Positions 34,984 through 44,132 of a stretch of DNA of 64,000 nt are shown one piece after another. This DNA comes from GCA-2401155 sp045047085. Lineage in GTDB: Bacteria > Pseudomonadota > Alphaproteobacteria > Rhizobiales > Rhizobiaceae. How positions within the stretch are numbered: position 1 is the first letter of the stretch; each line of letters opens with the position of its first letter. The position numbers were made by a program, and so were the translations under genes. Location: contig JASFYT010000010.1 of the NCBI GenBank assembly GCA_045047085.1, positions 34,461 through 98,460 on the forward strand. The letters run 5' to 3'. The notes beneath the pieces are model-generated. The model was not told where the DNA came from, made no database searches, and saw nothing but the letters and a program-made list of their open reading frames with translations.

Positions 34984-36119
34984 ACCTTAAACCGGCCCTC
35001 GCCAACTAAAGTGCGATATGTTGAACGCATCTCCGCCCGATCAGTATAGGTGCCGCGAAGAACCCGCTCCCCACTGTTTGCGACATATGCCGCACGACCA
35101 TGTACGATACGATGATTGTCGAACGTCATACATTCACCAGCATTCATCATAAATTTCATCAAATAACGCTCATCTTGCAACATTCTGCCAAAGCGACAGA
35201 AGGCAGGATAATAGCTGTCCAACATCTCCTGCGGCAGATCCATAAAGTCGAGCAAGTGCTGGCTGATTGTTAGCCCGGAAACTTCACCTTGTTCGTCAAG
35301 TTCGATTACCCTTTGACGCGCGCGCATATCAAATGTGTCATGTTCGCAGTAGAACGGGATATCAATCTCGGATAGAAGGCGAAAACTATCAGGGGAGATC
35401 TTTCGGAATTCATTGGCCACTGCAAAACCGTCGGCGTAGAGGCTTTCACCGCCATTCACCGTGTTGGCACGGCAATGCAGAAACTGGATACCTGGAGCAT
35501 GCTCTTCAGCAGGAATGTCCGTATGGAGCTTCAAGGCAGCTGCCGTGTATGCCGTATTGATTGGATTGATATGAGTGCGCACGTCAAAATAATCGCCAAA
35601 GAACGTCGGTCGGATGTGCCCAATCAGCTTGGCGGTTTGTGTAAGGCCCTCATTGCTATCGGGCATATCGGTTATGATTGCAAGACCCTCGACAAGTAAC
35701 GCTTTGATCCATTCTGCGACCTTTCGCGGATCAGCGATCAGCTCCGGTTGTGAGAACCGAGGTACATCCGGATAGTGATCAGAGTACCATGCCTTGCGCT
35801 GAATATCTGCCGGATCGGGGCGTTTCTTGTTATCCGCGTAGGCCATAAGGGTTTCTACGGGGAAAGACGTCGTATGGTCTTCATCCTTCCAGTCAAGCAC
35901 TAACACATCGTCCTCTAGCTTGGCGCTTTTAGCTCTCGGGGCCTTTGTGAGGTGGAAAATGTCGAAACTTCGTTCGCGTGTAACGCTGTCAAAAGAGGAT
36001 GGGCAATTATCACGTAACCAGTAAAAGTTGAAATAGGCACGCCGCCCATCGGGGATTTGGATGTGAACTCCGGTATCCGTAATGCTAACCGGTTGTTCGC
36101 TATGCCGCATAATATTCAT
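34980..36119 (-). CDS. Fe(II)/2-oxoglutarate dioxygenase, gamma-butyrobetaine hydroxylase-like
   Basis: 379 residues. The N-terminal domain (about 10-90, RAYFNFYWLRDNCPSSFDSVTRE) is the one found in gamma-butyrobetaine and trimethyllysine hydroxylases. The TauD-type catalytic domain follows, with the iron ligands HTD in LHTDIPAEEH and the distal His in FDNHRIVHGRAAY. AAGGA lies before the ATG at 36119. Its partner is a class II aldolase, and a LysR gene is divergent. In trimethyllysine breakdown a hydroxylase is followed by an aldol cleavage, so a similar hydroxylation-then-cleavage route is a reasonable guess. Confidence 0.85.
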   Translation of the reverse strand: MNIMRHSEQPVSITDTGVHIQIPDGRRAYFNFYWLRDNCPSSFDSVTRERSFDIFHLTKAPRAKSAKLEDDVLVLDWKDEDHTTSFPVETLMAYADNKKRPDPADIQRKAWYSDHYPDVPRFSQPELIADPRKVAEWIKALLVEGLAIITDMPDSNEGLTQTAKLIGHIRPTFFGDYFDVRTHINPINTAYTAAALKLHTDIPAEEHAPGIQFLHCRANTVNGGESLYADGFAVANEFRKISPDSFRLLSEIDIPFYCEHDTFDMRARQRVIELDEQGEVSGLTISQHLLDFMDLPQEMLDSYYPAFCRFGRMLQDERYLMKFMMNAGECMTFDNHRIVHGRAAYVANSGERVLRGTYTDRAEMRSTYRTLVGEGRFKV

Positions 36120-36216
36120 AACGCATCCTTTTGTTGTTCAGAAAAATTATTTGAACCAATGTCAATATTTTGTCCTGTTTGACATCAAAAAAAAGGTGGA
36201 TTACTCTAATATTAAA

Positions 36217-36232
36217 TTAACATACAAGTTAA
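36217..36232. promoter_or_regulatory. Inverted repeat before the LysR gene (possible operator)
   Basis: TTAAC, six bases, GTTAA: a perfect dyad that ends three bases before the LysR start codon, within the divergent promoter region. LysR proteins often bind dyads here and repress their own gene. The position very close to the ATG fits autorepression. Confidence 0.4.
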
Positions 36233-36235
36233 GTT

Positions 36236-37126
36236 ATGAAACGACTTCCACCCCTTCGGTTACTTGTTACCTTCGAAGCGATTGCCCGCCTTGGTGCGAT
36301 GCGCGAAGCTGCTGCCGAGTTGAATGTTACGCAGCCAGCGATCACGCAGGCGATGAAAACACTGGAAGAACATGTTGGTGTGAGACTCCTCGACCGTAGT
36401 CGCCGTCCAGCGCGCCTGACCGCCGCTGGCCAACAGTTGGCACGGGTCACGCGAGATGGGCTTGATTTAATTTCTCGTACCATCGAAGAAATTCGCTCTG
36501 ACGCTAATGACGAGGAGCACCAGTTGACAGTTTCATGCACATTGGGCATTGCGACATACTGGCTTATGCCGCGTCTACCTGATTTTTATTCCAGGCATCC
36601 GGATATTCTGGTGAATGTGCAGGCCCCTCTGTTGGATGTGCCAACGATTTCTGCCGGGGTTGATTTGGCTCTGCGTTACGGGACTGGCGGCTGGAATGAC
36701 GGTAAAACTATCAAGCTCTTCGACGAAGTCGTTTGTCCGGTTGGTTGTCCTGCCATGATTGAAGCGTTGTTGACAGAGGGTATTGGATTGGATCGTGCTC
36801 AGCTTATCCATGTACGCAGTTTGGATTCCTCCCATTGGGCCAGTTGGTCAGATTATCTCAAACTTGCGGAGGTACAGCGGATAGCTGGCGCGGAGCAATA
36901 TTTTGCAAATTATATTCAAGCAGTACAGGCAGCGCTGGACGGTCGAGGGCTTATTCTTGGCTGGCGCTCGATTACAGGCGATTTTGTAGAAGAGGGGGCA
37001 CTTATCCCCTGGCCCGATGGAAACATAGATTTGGGTACTGGCTATTACATGACCCTGTCATCAGCAGGAGTTGCAAAAAAATCAACAGAAGCGTTCTTTA
37101 AATGGTTGGGTGAACAATCAGATTGA
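36236..37126 (+). CDS. LysR-family transcriptional regulator
   Basis: 296 residues. The N-terminal winged helix (RLLVTFEAIARLGAMREAAAEL, then TQPAITQAMKTLEEHVGVRL) is followed by an effector-binding domain of about 200 residues of the GcvA type (VDLALRYGTGGW). It is divergent from the dioxygenase-aldolase pair and is the likely regulator of that pair. Confidence 0.88.
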   Translation: MKRLPPLRLLVTFEAIARLGAMREAAAELNVTQPAITQAMKTLEEHVGVRLLDRSRRPARLTAAGQQLARVTRDGLDLISRTIEEIRSDANDEEHQLTVSCTLGIATYWLMPRLPDFYSRHPDILVNVQAPLLDVPTISAGVDLALRYGTGGWNDGKTIKLFDEVVCPVGCPAMIEALLTEGIGLDRAQLIHVRSLDSSHWASWSDYLKLAEVQRIAGAEQYFANYIQAVQAALDGRGLILGWRSITGDFVEEGALIPWPDGNIDLGTGYYMTLSSAGVAKKSTEAFFKWLGEQSD

Positions 37127-37159
37127 GAGTGGCAGATTGAATAAATTCGGATTTTGTGA

Positions 37160-37262
37160 GCGTTGAGGAATTACATTTTTGGTACCGATCCGCGAGAAAG
37201 CATGGTGAAACTGCTTGTTGCTTTCCGAAAGGATGACCGATCGAAATGCCATCGCGCAATTA
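37160..37262 (+). pseudogene. Decayed copy of the rluD 3' end
   Basis: This stretch aligns with the end of rluD (about 34090-34193). The block ATGGTGAAACTGCTTG is identical in both, and GAAAGG and AAATGCCA-type blocks follow in the same order, with one base lost and several substitutions. In rluD this encodes MVKLLAAFPKGWPIKMPLRK; here the frame is broken. It runs up to the stop codon of the FAD monooxygenase gene on the other strand. Confidence 0.8.
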
Positions 37263-38465
37263 TGAAGTAGTTCTTCTATCGTGGGGTATCGCCTCATAAT
37301 TTGGAAATTCGAAAGTGTCATTGAACATCGAGCCGAGTATCATTTGCCCAAGAAACGGGATGGATGCGAAATTGGTCATTGTGTCTCTTGCGATCAGTGA
37401 CAGCCAGTTTTTTGGTGCGAAGAAGCCAGCGAATTTCAATGCTGCGTCCTGTTTTTCCTTCAAATGGGATTGCAGACGGGTTTGATAAATCCGGAAGGCT
37501 TGTTTGTAGTCGCCGTCGGCCCGGTGTAGTTCGCCAGCCAGAATGTAGGCTTCAGTCATTGCAAGGCCTGTTCCTTCGCCTGCCAATAAAGAGGCGCATG
37601 CGGCGGCATCGCCAATGAGTGCCACACGGCCCTTGGTCCATTGGGGCATTCGGATTTGACTGATGCGGTCGAAATAGATGTTTTCCACCTCGTCCATTCG
37701 TGACAGGATGGCTTTTGTTTCCCAACCCATATCGCCATAGATTTCACGCAATATTGTCTTTTCATCTGCCTCGTTTTCCGGTTGCGCCGATACCAGGTTT
37801 TTGGCGAAGATAAACAGGAAAAGTGTTTCATTGTTGCGTAGTGAAATGCGCGAAACCTGTTTGCCCGGTACGGTGTGGGAAAGATAGGTTAGTTCGTCGC
37901 GTGGCTGATAGTTTGAGAGAGTGAATGCGGCCACATAAAATCCGAGGTGCTTTTCAAAATTTTCCTGAGGTCCGAAAGCCAGTTCGCGCACATGGGAATG
38001 CAACCCGTCTGCGCCGATCAACAAATCAAAATCTTCGCTCTTGCCATTGGAAAGCTGCACTTCGGTCTTGTCGTCATGGTCCTCAAAACCTGTGACTGAG
38101 GTAGCAAGCCTTGTCTCAATCCCGTCGCAGGCGTTGTAGATATTTCTGGCCAGCTCACTGCGCGCAATGCTCATATAACGGCCGTCATTCAATTTCATAA
38201 AACTCTTAACATTGAGGGATGACGTAGTGTAACCACCGGCTGTGACTGTGCGGATACGCTCCATGATATAGGCGTCTTTCATCATCGTCGGAATGATGCC
38301 CATTTTGTCGGCGATTTTGTACCCGGCACCCCAAAAATCGATGATGTAACCGCCAGTGCGCAGAGTCGGGGATTTTTCGAACAGGACAGGTTCGTGGCCA
38401 TAGTGTTTGAGCCAATAGGCAAGGGTTGGGCCGGCGATGCCTGTGCCGTTAATTGCTACTTTCAT
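37260..38465 (-). CDS. FAD-dependent monooxygenase (class A flavoprotein type)
   Basis: 401 residues from the ATG at 38465, with AGGGAG at the right distance; a TTG two codons earlier is possible. It has the three family motifs: NGTGIAGPTLAYWLKHYG (FAD), LLIGADGLHSHVR and GRVALIGDAAACASLLAGEG. Substrates of relatives are aromatics, antibiotics and other drugs. The start overlaps the end of a tetR gene by 17 bases, so the pair is likely an inducible detoxification unit. Confidence 0.85.
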   Translation of the reverse strand: MKVAINGTGIAGPTLAYWLKHYGHEPVLFEKSPTLRTGGYIIDFWGAGYKIADKMGIIPTMMKDAYIMERIRTVTAGGYTTSSLNVKSFMKLNDGRYMSIARSELARNIYNACDGIETRLATSVTGFEDHDDKTEVQLSNGKSEDFDLLIGADGLHSHVRELAFGPQENFEKHLGFYVAAFTLSNYQPRDELTYLSHTVPGKQVSRISLRNNETLFLFIFAKNLVSAQPENEADEKTILREIYGDMGWETKAILSRMDEVENIYFDRISQIRMPQWTKGRVALIGDAAACASLLAGEGTGLAMTEAYILAGELHRADGDYKQAFRIYQTRLQSHLKEKQDAALKFAGFFAPKNWLSLIARDTMTNFASIPFLGQMILGSMFNDTFEFPNYEAIPHDRRTTS

Positions 38466-39021
38466 CTTCAAACTCCCTAATCAAAAGGGTTGTGAAACGA
38501 TCCCACATGGCGCGAATTTCTGTTTCGTTATCGAGCAGGAGTGCGTACATCATGCCGCCATCGAGCAGGACCATCACCATGTTAGAGAGGTCGCGGGCGC
38601 GGACTTCATCTTTGATATAGACGCTGAACATCTGGCGTATCTGCGATCTTGCTCCATTCAATGATACTTGCAATTTCTTCTTTAGTTGGGGATCGAACAT
38701 TGCTTTGCTGACAAAGGTAAAAAAGGCATTGAGAAAACTGCGCCGCTCCTCCAACAAACCAAATGCCATCTCGCCCATGGCGTCCAAGAATTCCGGCAAG
38801 CCTGCATTTTTGGGTAAGTCGAAATCCAAAGCCTGGGAAGTTAATAATTCCAGCGCTGCGATGGGGATTTCGTCGAGGGCATGAAAATGGTGGAAGAGGG
38901 TAGCCTTGGAGACGCCAACTTCCTTTGCCAGTGCTGATGCGCTGAACCCGTCGGCGCCCTCACGGCCCAATAGGGTGATGGTGGCTTCAAGGATTGCGGT
39001 TTTTGTATCGTGTGTGCTCAT
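38449..39021 (-). CDS. TetR-family transcriptional regulator
   Basis: 190 residues. The N-terminal helix-turn-helix is AILEATITLLGREGADGFSASA, then LAKEVGVSKATLFHHFHALDE. The ligand-binding domain is helical. Its gene overlaps the monooxygenase gene that follows, so it probably represses its own operon. A palindrome ACCGATCGATCGGT is visible at 39040-39053, just upstream of the start, and is a good operator candidate. Confidence 0.88.
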   Translation of the reverse strand: MSTHDTKTAILEATITLLGREGADGFSASALAKEVGVSKATLFHHFHALDEIPIAALELLTSQALDFDLPKNAGLPEFLDAMGEMAFGLLEERRSFLNAFFTFVSKAMFDPQLKKKLQVSLNGARSQIRQMFSVYIKDEVRARDLSNMVMVLLDGGMMYALLLDNETEIRAMWDRFTTLLIREFEDESSN

Positions 39022-39039
39022 ACGGTTTATATGATGCTG

Positions 39040-39053
39040 ACCGATCGATCGGT
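39040..39053. promoter_or_regulatory. Palindrome upstream of the tetR-monooxygenase pair
   Basis: ACCGATCGATCGGT is a perfect 14-base palindrome about 20 bases before the TetR start codon. TetR regulators bind such sites in their own promoters. Confidence 0.55.
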
Positions 39054-39067
39054 CAAGATATAATACA

Positions 39068-39101
39068 ATAAAAAAAGACCCGACGATGAGGCCGGATCTT
39101 T
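39068..39101 (-). terminator. Terminator after rpmE
   Basis: On the minus strand AAGATCCG pairs with CGGGTCTT (one G-U), followed by a run of T. It lies 23 bases after the rpmE stop. Confidence 0.75.
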
Positions 39102-39123
39102 AAAATTCCAAGAAAGGGCTGGT

Positions 39124-39345
39124 TTAGATACCAAGGCCTTCGTATTTTTTGTTGAAGCGGGACACACGTCCGGCGCGGTCAACAAGGTTTGAATTTCCGC
39201 CGGTCCAAGCTGGATGAGAAGTTGGATCGATATCAAGGTTCATGGTGTCGCCTTCAGCACCCCATGTGGAGCGCGTCTGGTACTTGGTACCATCTGTCAT
39301 GACGATATTAATCATGTGATATGCTGGATGAATTTCCGTTTTCAT
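39124..39345 (-). CDS. rpmE: 50S ribosomal protein L31
   Basis: 73 residues beginning MKTEIHPAYHMINIVMTDG. The four zinc-binding Cys of the classical form are absent, so it is the zinc-free type. AGGAAA lies before the ATG. It forms its own transcription unit with the terminator noted. Confidence 0.96.
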   Translation of the reverse strand: MKTEIHPAYHMINIVMTDGTKYQTRSTWGAEGDTMNLDIDPTSHPAWTGGNSNLVDRAGRVSRFNKKYEGLGI

Positions 39346-39595
39346 TATATTTTCCTGTCCGAAACCAAAACTATTTGCTCATAGCCTACCAACATGTGAC
39401 CATTTCAGCGCTTGTTTTTGCTTGAATGAGTATTTATGCCTCAATCTTGGTTTTAAGGCTATAAATTTGTTGTGCGTGACATACATCAAGTAGGCGCGCT
39501 AAACAAGTCTGTAAATAAATAATTGGCCTGTAAAAGAAATTTGACCTGCAAAAGTTAAGCGGGCGTTTCGTAATAATAATGATGGAAATGCAATA

Positions 39596-41428
39596 ATGGC
39601 AAATGGTAATGAGAGCGTAACTGGTAACCTTGGTATCAGTGAGGAAGAAAAAGAAAGAAAACGGCGTTCTCTCAAGCCGCTTGCCCGCCTTTTTCCCTAT
39701 CTAAAGCGTTATAAAGTGCATGTTGCTGCGGCATTGTTTTTCTTGCTTTTGGCGGCTGCGACCACGCTGACCCTGCCACTGGCAGTGCGCCGTGTGGTTG
39801 ATCACGGGTTTTCTGCCGGCGATACGCATTTTATAGATAATTATTTTTCAATGCTGGTGGTGATTGCTGCTGTTTTGGCGCTTGCCAGTTCGTGCCGATA
39901 TTATTTTGTGATCTGGCTTGGGGAACGCGTGGTTTCAGATATCAGAAGCGACGTGTTTACCCATGTGACAAAATTGAGTGCTGATTTCTTTGATACGGCG
40001 CAAACGGGTGAAATTATTTCCCGCCTTACTGCAGATACAACCCAGATCAAATCCGCTGTTGGCGCTACCGCCTCGATGGCACTTCGCAACACGCTGCTTG
40101 GTATTGGTGCGCTGATAATGATGGTTTATTCGTCTCCTGGGCTGTCTCTGATTGTGATCGGGGCAATTCCGGTGATTGTCTTGCCTATGATTGCCTTTGG
40201 GCGTGCAGTGCGCAGGCGCTCGCGGATGGCGCAAGATACGCTGGCGGATGCAACGGCATATGCCTCAGAATCGATTTCTGCTGTACGCACGATGCAAGCG
40301 TTTTCCAACGAGAAGATGGTGCAGAACCATTTTGCGGCAGCGGTGGAAGAAGCGTTTGAAGCGGCACGGTTGGCCATTCGTACCCGGGCGCTTCTTACTG
40401 CAATGGCGATTTTTCTTATTTCCAGCAGTGTGGTTGCTGTTTTGTGGTTTGGTGCGCAAGACGTGCTGGCTGGTGAAATGACTGCCGGTGCGCTGGGGCA
40501 GTTTTTGATTTATGCGATGATTGCGGCCGGTGCTCTTGGGGCATTGTCTGAGGTTTGGGGAGAATTGTCGCTGGCGGCAGGTGCTGCGGAGCGCATTGCG
40601 GAATTATTGCTGGAGGAACCCAATATCAGTGCACCTGAAAATCCAAAAGCGTTGGCCAGCCCATTGCAGGGAGAAATCATTTTTGAGAAGGTCGATTTTG
40701 CCTATCCGACCCGCCCCGATATGGCGGTGCTGAATGAATTGAGCCAGTCGATCAAACCGGGAGAAACGGTGGCTATTGTTGGTTCGTCGGGTGCCGGGAA
40801 AAGTACGATATTTTCTCTGCTGTTGCGTTTTTATGATCCAGAATCTGGAAAAATTACCTTGGATGGGGGCGATATTCGCGATCTTGATCCCTCAGAATTG
40901 CGTAAGGTAATTGCGTTTGTGCCACAAGAAACGATTATTTTTGCAGCAAGTGCCTTTGAGAATATTGCTTATGGCAATCCAAAGGCTGGCCGTGATGCGG
41001 TGATTGAGGCTGCGAAAGCTGCTAATGCCCATGAGTTCATCGAAAGGCTTTCCAACGGCTACGAGACAGAGCTAGGCGAGCGTGGTGTGATGCTATCAGG
41101 TGGTCAACGTCAAAGATTGGCAATTGCGCGTGCGATCTTGAAAGATGCGCCGATATTGCTTTTGGATGAAGCAACCAGTGCGCTGGATGCGGAAAGCGAA
41201 AAACTGGTGCAGGATGCGCTGGATAAATTGATGGCGAAGCGTACCACGCTAATCATCGCGCACCGTTTGGCAACTATTTTGAAAGCCGACCGAATTTTGG
41301 TGATGGACAAGGGCAAGGTGGTGGAAGAGGGAAACCACAAGGCGCTAGTCGAGAAAAAAGGTATCTATGCTAGGCTTGCCAAACTGCAATTTGATGTGGG
41401 GGTAGAGGCTCTTCTAGAGGATAGCTAG
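39596..41428 (+). CDS. ABC exporter, fused membrane and ATPase domains
   Basis: 610 residues, MsbA-like half-transporter. Six membrane segments fall within residues 35-320. The ATPase domain has Walker A GSSGAGKST (near residue 399), the signature LSGGQRQRLAIARAIL and Walker B ILLLDEATSALD, with the H-loop AHRLAT. The first 30 residues are a charged tail. It works as a dimer; lipid or drug export is the usual role. Its 3' end overlaps the FAD dehydrogenase gene by four bases on the other strand. Confidence 0.93.
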   Translation: MANGNESVTGNLGISEEEKERKRRSLKPLARLFPYLKRYKVHVAAALFFLLLAAATTLTLPLAVRRVVDHGFSAGDTHFIDNYFSMLVVIAAVLALASSCRYYFVIWLGERVVSDIRSDVFTHVTKLSADFFDTAQTGEIISRLTADTTQIKSAVGATASMALRNTLLGIGALIMMVYSSPGLSLIVIGAIPVIVLPMIAFGRAVRRRSRMAQDTLADATAYASESISAVRTMQAFSNEKMVQNHFAAAVEEAFEAARLAIRTRALLTAMAIFLISSSVVAVLWFGAQDVLAGEMTAGALGQFLIYAMIAAGALGALSEVWGELSLAAGAAERIAELLLEEPNISAPENPKALASPLQGEIIFEKVDFAYPTRPDMAVLNELSQSIKPGETVAIVGSSGAGKSTIFSLLLRFYDPESGKITLDGGDIRDLDPSELRKVIAFVPQETIIFAASAFENIAYGNPKAGRDAVIEAAKAANAHEFIERLSNGYETELGERGVMLSGGQRQRLAIARAILKDAPILLLDEATSALDAESEKLVQDALDKLMAKRTTLIIAHRLATILKADRILVMDKGKVVEEGNHKALVEKKGIYARLAKLQFDVGVEALLEDS

Positions 41429-43080
41429 TCCTTCGAGCAGGCCCTTCCGGCTGCACGACCTGAGAATATGCAACCGCCGAGGAAGGTTCCTTCCAGTGCG
41501 TTATAACCATGATATCCGCCACCGCCGAATCCCGCAACTTCGCCTGCAGCGTAAAGGCCTTTGATGGGTTCGCCATTATTACCAAGAACCTGAGCTTCGA
41601 GATTGGTATGCAGGCCACCGAGGGATTTTCTTGTTAGGATATTGAGACGGACGGCAATTAATGGACCAGCTTCTGGATCAAGAATCCGGTGTGGTTTTGC
41701 TGTGCGGATGAGTTTGTCGCCGCGATAATTTCTTGCGCCTCTGATGGCTGTTATCTGTGCGTCTTTTGTGAATGGGTTTCCGATTTGCAGGTCGCGTGCT
41801 GTAATTTGGGCATGTAGCTTTTCATGGTCAATCAGGTTCGTTTTGGTAACCTTGTTCATGCCAGTGACCAATTCTTCGAGATTATTGGCGACGACGAAAT
41901 CCTCGCCTTTTTCTTTGAAAGCTTCCACTTCGTTAGTCGCTCTTTTTCCCAATCGGGCTTTTAGAACTTCACTCCATTTTTTTGACGTGAAATCCGGGTT
42001 TTGTTCAGAACCGGAGAGGGCGAATTCTTTTTTTATAATTTTTTGGGTCAGTACAAACCATGAATAATCATAACCGGTGGATAGGATATGTTTTAGGGTG
42101 GAAAGCGTATCAAACCCCGGCAAACAAGGGGCAGGCATGCGGTTTCCCTCGGCGTCAAACCACATGGAAGAGGGGCCGGGAAGAATGCGGATGGCATGGT
42201 TCGGCCAGATTGGATCGAAGTTTTTTACGCCTTCTGTGTAGTGCCACATGCGGTCTTCATTGATGGTGGCTGCCCCTGCCTTTTTGGTGATCGCGATCAT
42301 TTTTCCATCCACATGATGGGGGACACCGTTGAGCATTTTTGTCGGTGGCTTGCCCAGCCGTTCCGTGGGCCAGACCTTGCGCACCAGTTCAGCATTACCT
42401 CCGATGCCGCCAGAAGCGACGATGACATTAGGTGTTTCAAATTCAAAATTACCGACCATCTTTTGCGAGCTTTTTTGGCCGCGCTCTACTGTATCGACTT
42501 CAAGCAATTTTCCCGTTACGCCGGAGATTGCATTGTTGGTAGTTCTGATATTCGTTACGCGGTGGCGGAATTTTATGTCAACGAGGCCGTTCGCCTGCGC
42601 TTGTTCAATTCGTGCGATGAAGGGTTCCAGCACGCCGGGGCCAGTACCCCAAGTAAGATGGAAGCGGGGAACGGAATTACCGTGACCGTCGGCAAAGCCG
42701 CCGCCGCGCTCGGCCCATCCGACTACTGGAAACCAGCGCATGCCCATATCATAAAGCCATTTTCGCATCTCGCCACTAGCGAATTCCAGGTACGCTTCGG
42801 CAGTTTTTCTGGGCCAATAATCCTCCGGGCGATCAAATTGCGCTGAACCCATCCAGTCGTTCATAGCAAGGTCGGGATTATCCTTGATGCCCATGCGGCG
42901 CTGCTCGGGCGTATCGACCATGAACAGGCCACCGAGGGACCAAAATGCTTGTCCACCAAGAGAATTTTTACCCTCTTGCTCAAGGATGAGAACGCGCTTC
43001 TTGCGGTCCGTTAGTTCACACGCAGCCACCAGCCCGGCAAGACCTGCCCCGATGATGATTGCGTCGTAGGAAGTGCTCAA
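41425..43080 (-). CDS. FAD-binding dehydrogenase (succinate dehydrogenase/ketosteroid type)
   Basis: 551 residues, starting at a TTG that has AGGAG in front. The FAD motif is AIIIGAGLAGLVAACELTDR at the N-terminus, then LGGQAFWSLGGLFMVDTPEQR. The C-terminal cap is LTRKSLGGLHTNLEAQVLG, and GGGGYHGYNALEGTFLGGC follows. The family includes fumarate-reductase-type and 3-ketosteroid dehydrogenases; substrate unknown. It is a single gene downstream of nothing obvious on its strand except the envelope motor pair behind it. Confidence 0.82.
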   Translation of the reverse strand: MSTSYDAIIIGAGLAGLVAACELTDRKKRVLILEQEGKNSLGGQAFWSLGGLFMVDTPEQRRMGIKDNPDLAMNDWMGSAQFDRPEDYWPRKTAEAYLEFASGEMRKWLYDMGMRWFPVVGWAERGGGFADGHGNSVPRFHLTWGTGPGVLEPFIARIEQAQANGLVDIKFRHRVTNIRTTNNAISGVTGKLLEVDTVERGQKSSQKMVGNFEFETPNVIVASGGIGGNAELVRKVWPTERLGKPPTKMLNGVPHHVDGKMIAITKKAGAATINEDRMWHYTEGVKNFDPIWPNHAIRILPGPSSMWFDAEGNRMPAPCLPGFDTLSTLKHILSTGYDYSWFVLTQKIIKKEFALSGSEQNPDFTSKKWSEVLKARLGKRATNEVEAFKEKGEDFVVANNLEELVTGMNKVTKTNLIDHEKLHAQITARDLQIGNPFTKDAQITAIRGARNYRGDKLIRTAKPHRILDPEAGPLIAVRLNILTRKSLGGLHTNLEAQVLGNNGEPIKGLYAAGEVAGFGGGGYHGYNALEGTFLGGCIFSGRAAGRACSKD

Positions 43081-43102
43081 CCCTTGCTCCTGGATGTTGG
43101 CC

Positions 43103-44131
43103 CTAGCGTTCAGTAAGTTTTAATTCAATGCGCCTATTGGCCGATCTTGCTTCATCTGTATCTTCATCTTCCAATGGCTGGAATTCGCCAAAGCCTGCTG
43201 CCACCAGTCTATTGGCTGGTACGCCCTCTTCAATGAAAAAGCGCACCACAGATGTGGCGCGGGCAGAAGATAGTTCCCAATTATCTTTGATGCGACCATT
43301 CCCGCTGAGGGGGATATCATCGGTATGGCCATCGATACGCAATACCCAGTTGATGTCGTCAGGGATTTCGCGGCCAATCTGTAACAGGGCCTGCGCCACC
43401 TTCAGCATGGAATCCTTGCCGGTATCATTCAATTGTTCTCCGCCAGAGGAAAACAGTACCTCGGACTGGAATACAAAACGGTCGCCGACAACACGAATAT
43501 CTGCGCGATCACTGAGGATTTCGCGCAGTCTTCCAAAGAAATCGGAACGATAACGGTTAAGTTCCTGTACGCGTTGGGCGAGAGCTACGTTAAGCCTGCG
43601 ACCTAGGTCTGCAATTTTTGTGTTGCTTTCCTTGTCACGGAATTCTGATGCGTCGAGGGCTGTTTCCAGTGCGCCAATTTGCCGGCGCAGGGCGGATATT
43701 TGCTGGTTTAGTAGTTCCACCTGAGCCAGTGCGCGCTGGCTGATTTGTTTTTCTGAATCAAGGGTCGTGCTTAGTTTTCCTATCGCCTGATTTGCCTCGT
43801 CGGATGCCCCTGACCCTGCTGCGAGCATTTCTTGTAATCTGGAGCGCTCACGCTCTGATTGTCCGAGGGAGGTTTGCAAATTTGCCAGAGTGTCTTCGGC
43901 ATCCTGTTTTGTACTTTGTTCGAGTGCCAGCAAGGAGGTCAGTTCGTCAATTTGTGTATTCAACCGGTTAAGGACAGCGTCTTTTCCGGTAATTTCCTGC
44001 GATAGCAGAAATTGCGCCAACACAAATACCGACAGTAGGAACATGATGGCAAGTAACAGGGTTGCCAGGGCATCCACAAAGCCCGGCCAATAGTTCAGTT
44101 CTCGATCTCGGCGCCTGCGGGTAAGAGCCAT
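43103..44131 (-). CDS. OmpA/MotB-type peptidoglycan-binding membrane protein
   Basis: 342 residues. A basic N-terminus precedes one membrane helix (about 17-42, GFVDALATLLLAIMFLLSVFVLA) that holds an Asp, as in MotB. A long coiled coil lies at about 50-190. The C-terminal OmpA domain (about 215-342) carries LRIDGHTDDIPL and NWELSSARATSVV for peptidoglycan binding. It starts two bases after the MotA/TolQ-like gene. With it, it should form a proton-driven stator fixed to the wall, but it is not flagellar by context. Confidence 0.87.
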   Translation of the reverse strand: MALTRRRRDRELNYWPGFVDALATLLLAIMFLLSVFVLAQFLLSQEITGKDAVLNRLNTQIDELTSLLALEQSTKQDAEDTLANLQTSLGQSERERSRLQEMLAAGSGASDEANQAIGKLSTTLDSEKQISQRALAQVELLNQQISALRRQIGALETALDASEFRDKESNTKIADLGRRLNVALAQRVQELNRYRSDFFGRLREILSDRADIRVVGDRFVFQSEVLFSSGGEQLNDTGKDSMLKVAQALLQIGREIPDDINWVLRIDGHTDDIPLSGNGRIKDNWELSSARATSVVRFFIEEGVPANRLVAAGFGEFQPLEDEDTDEARSANRRIELKLTER

Positions 44132-44132
44132 A

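Noticed and set aside
43103..44131. Flagellar stator MotB
   Set aside because: No flagellar or chemotaxis genes in the window, and the long coiled coil between membrane helix and OmpA domain is unlike MotB.
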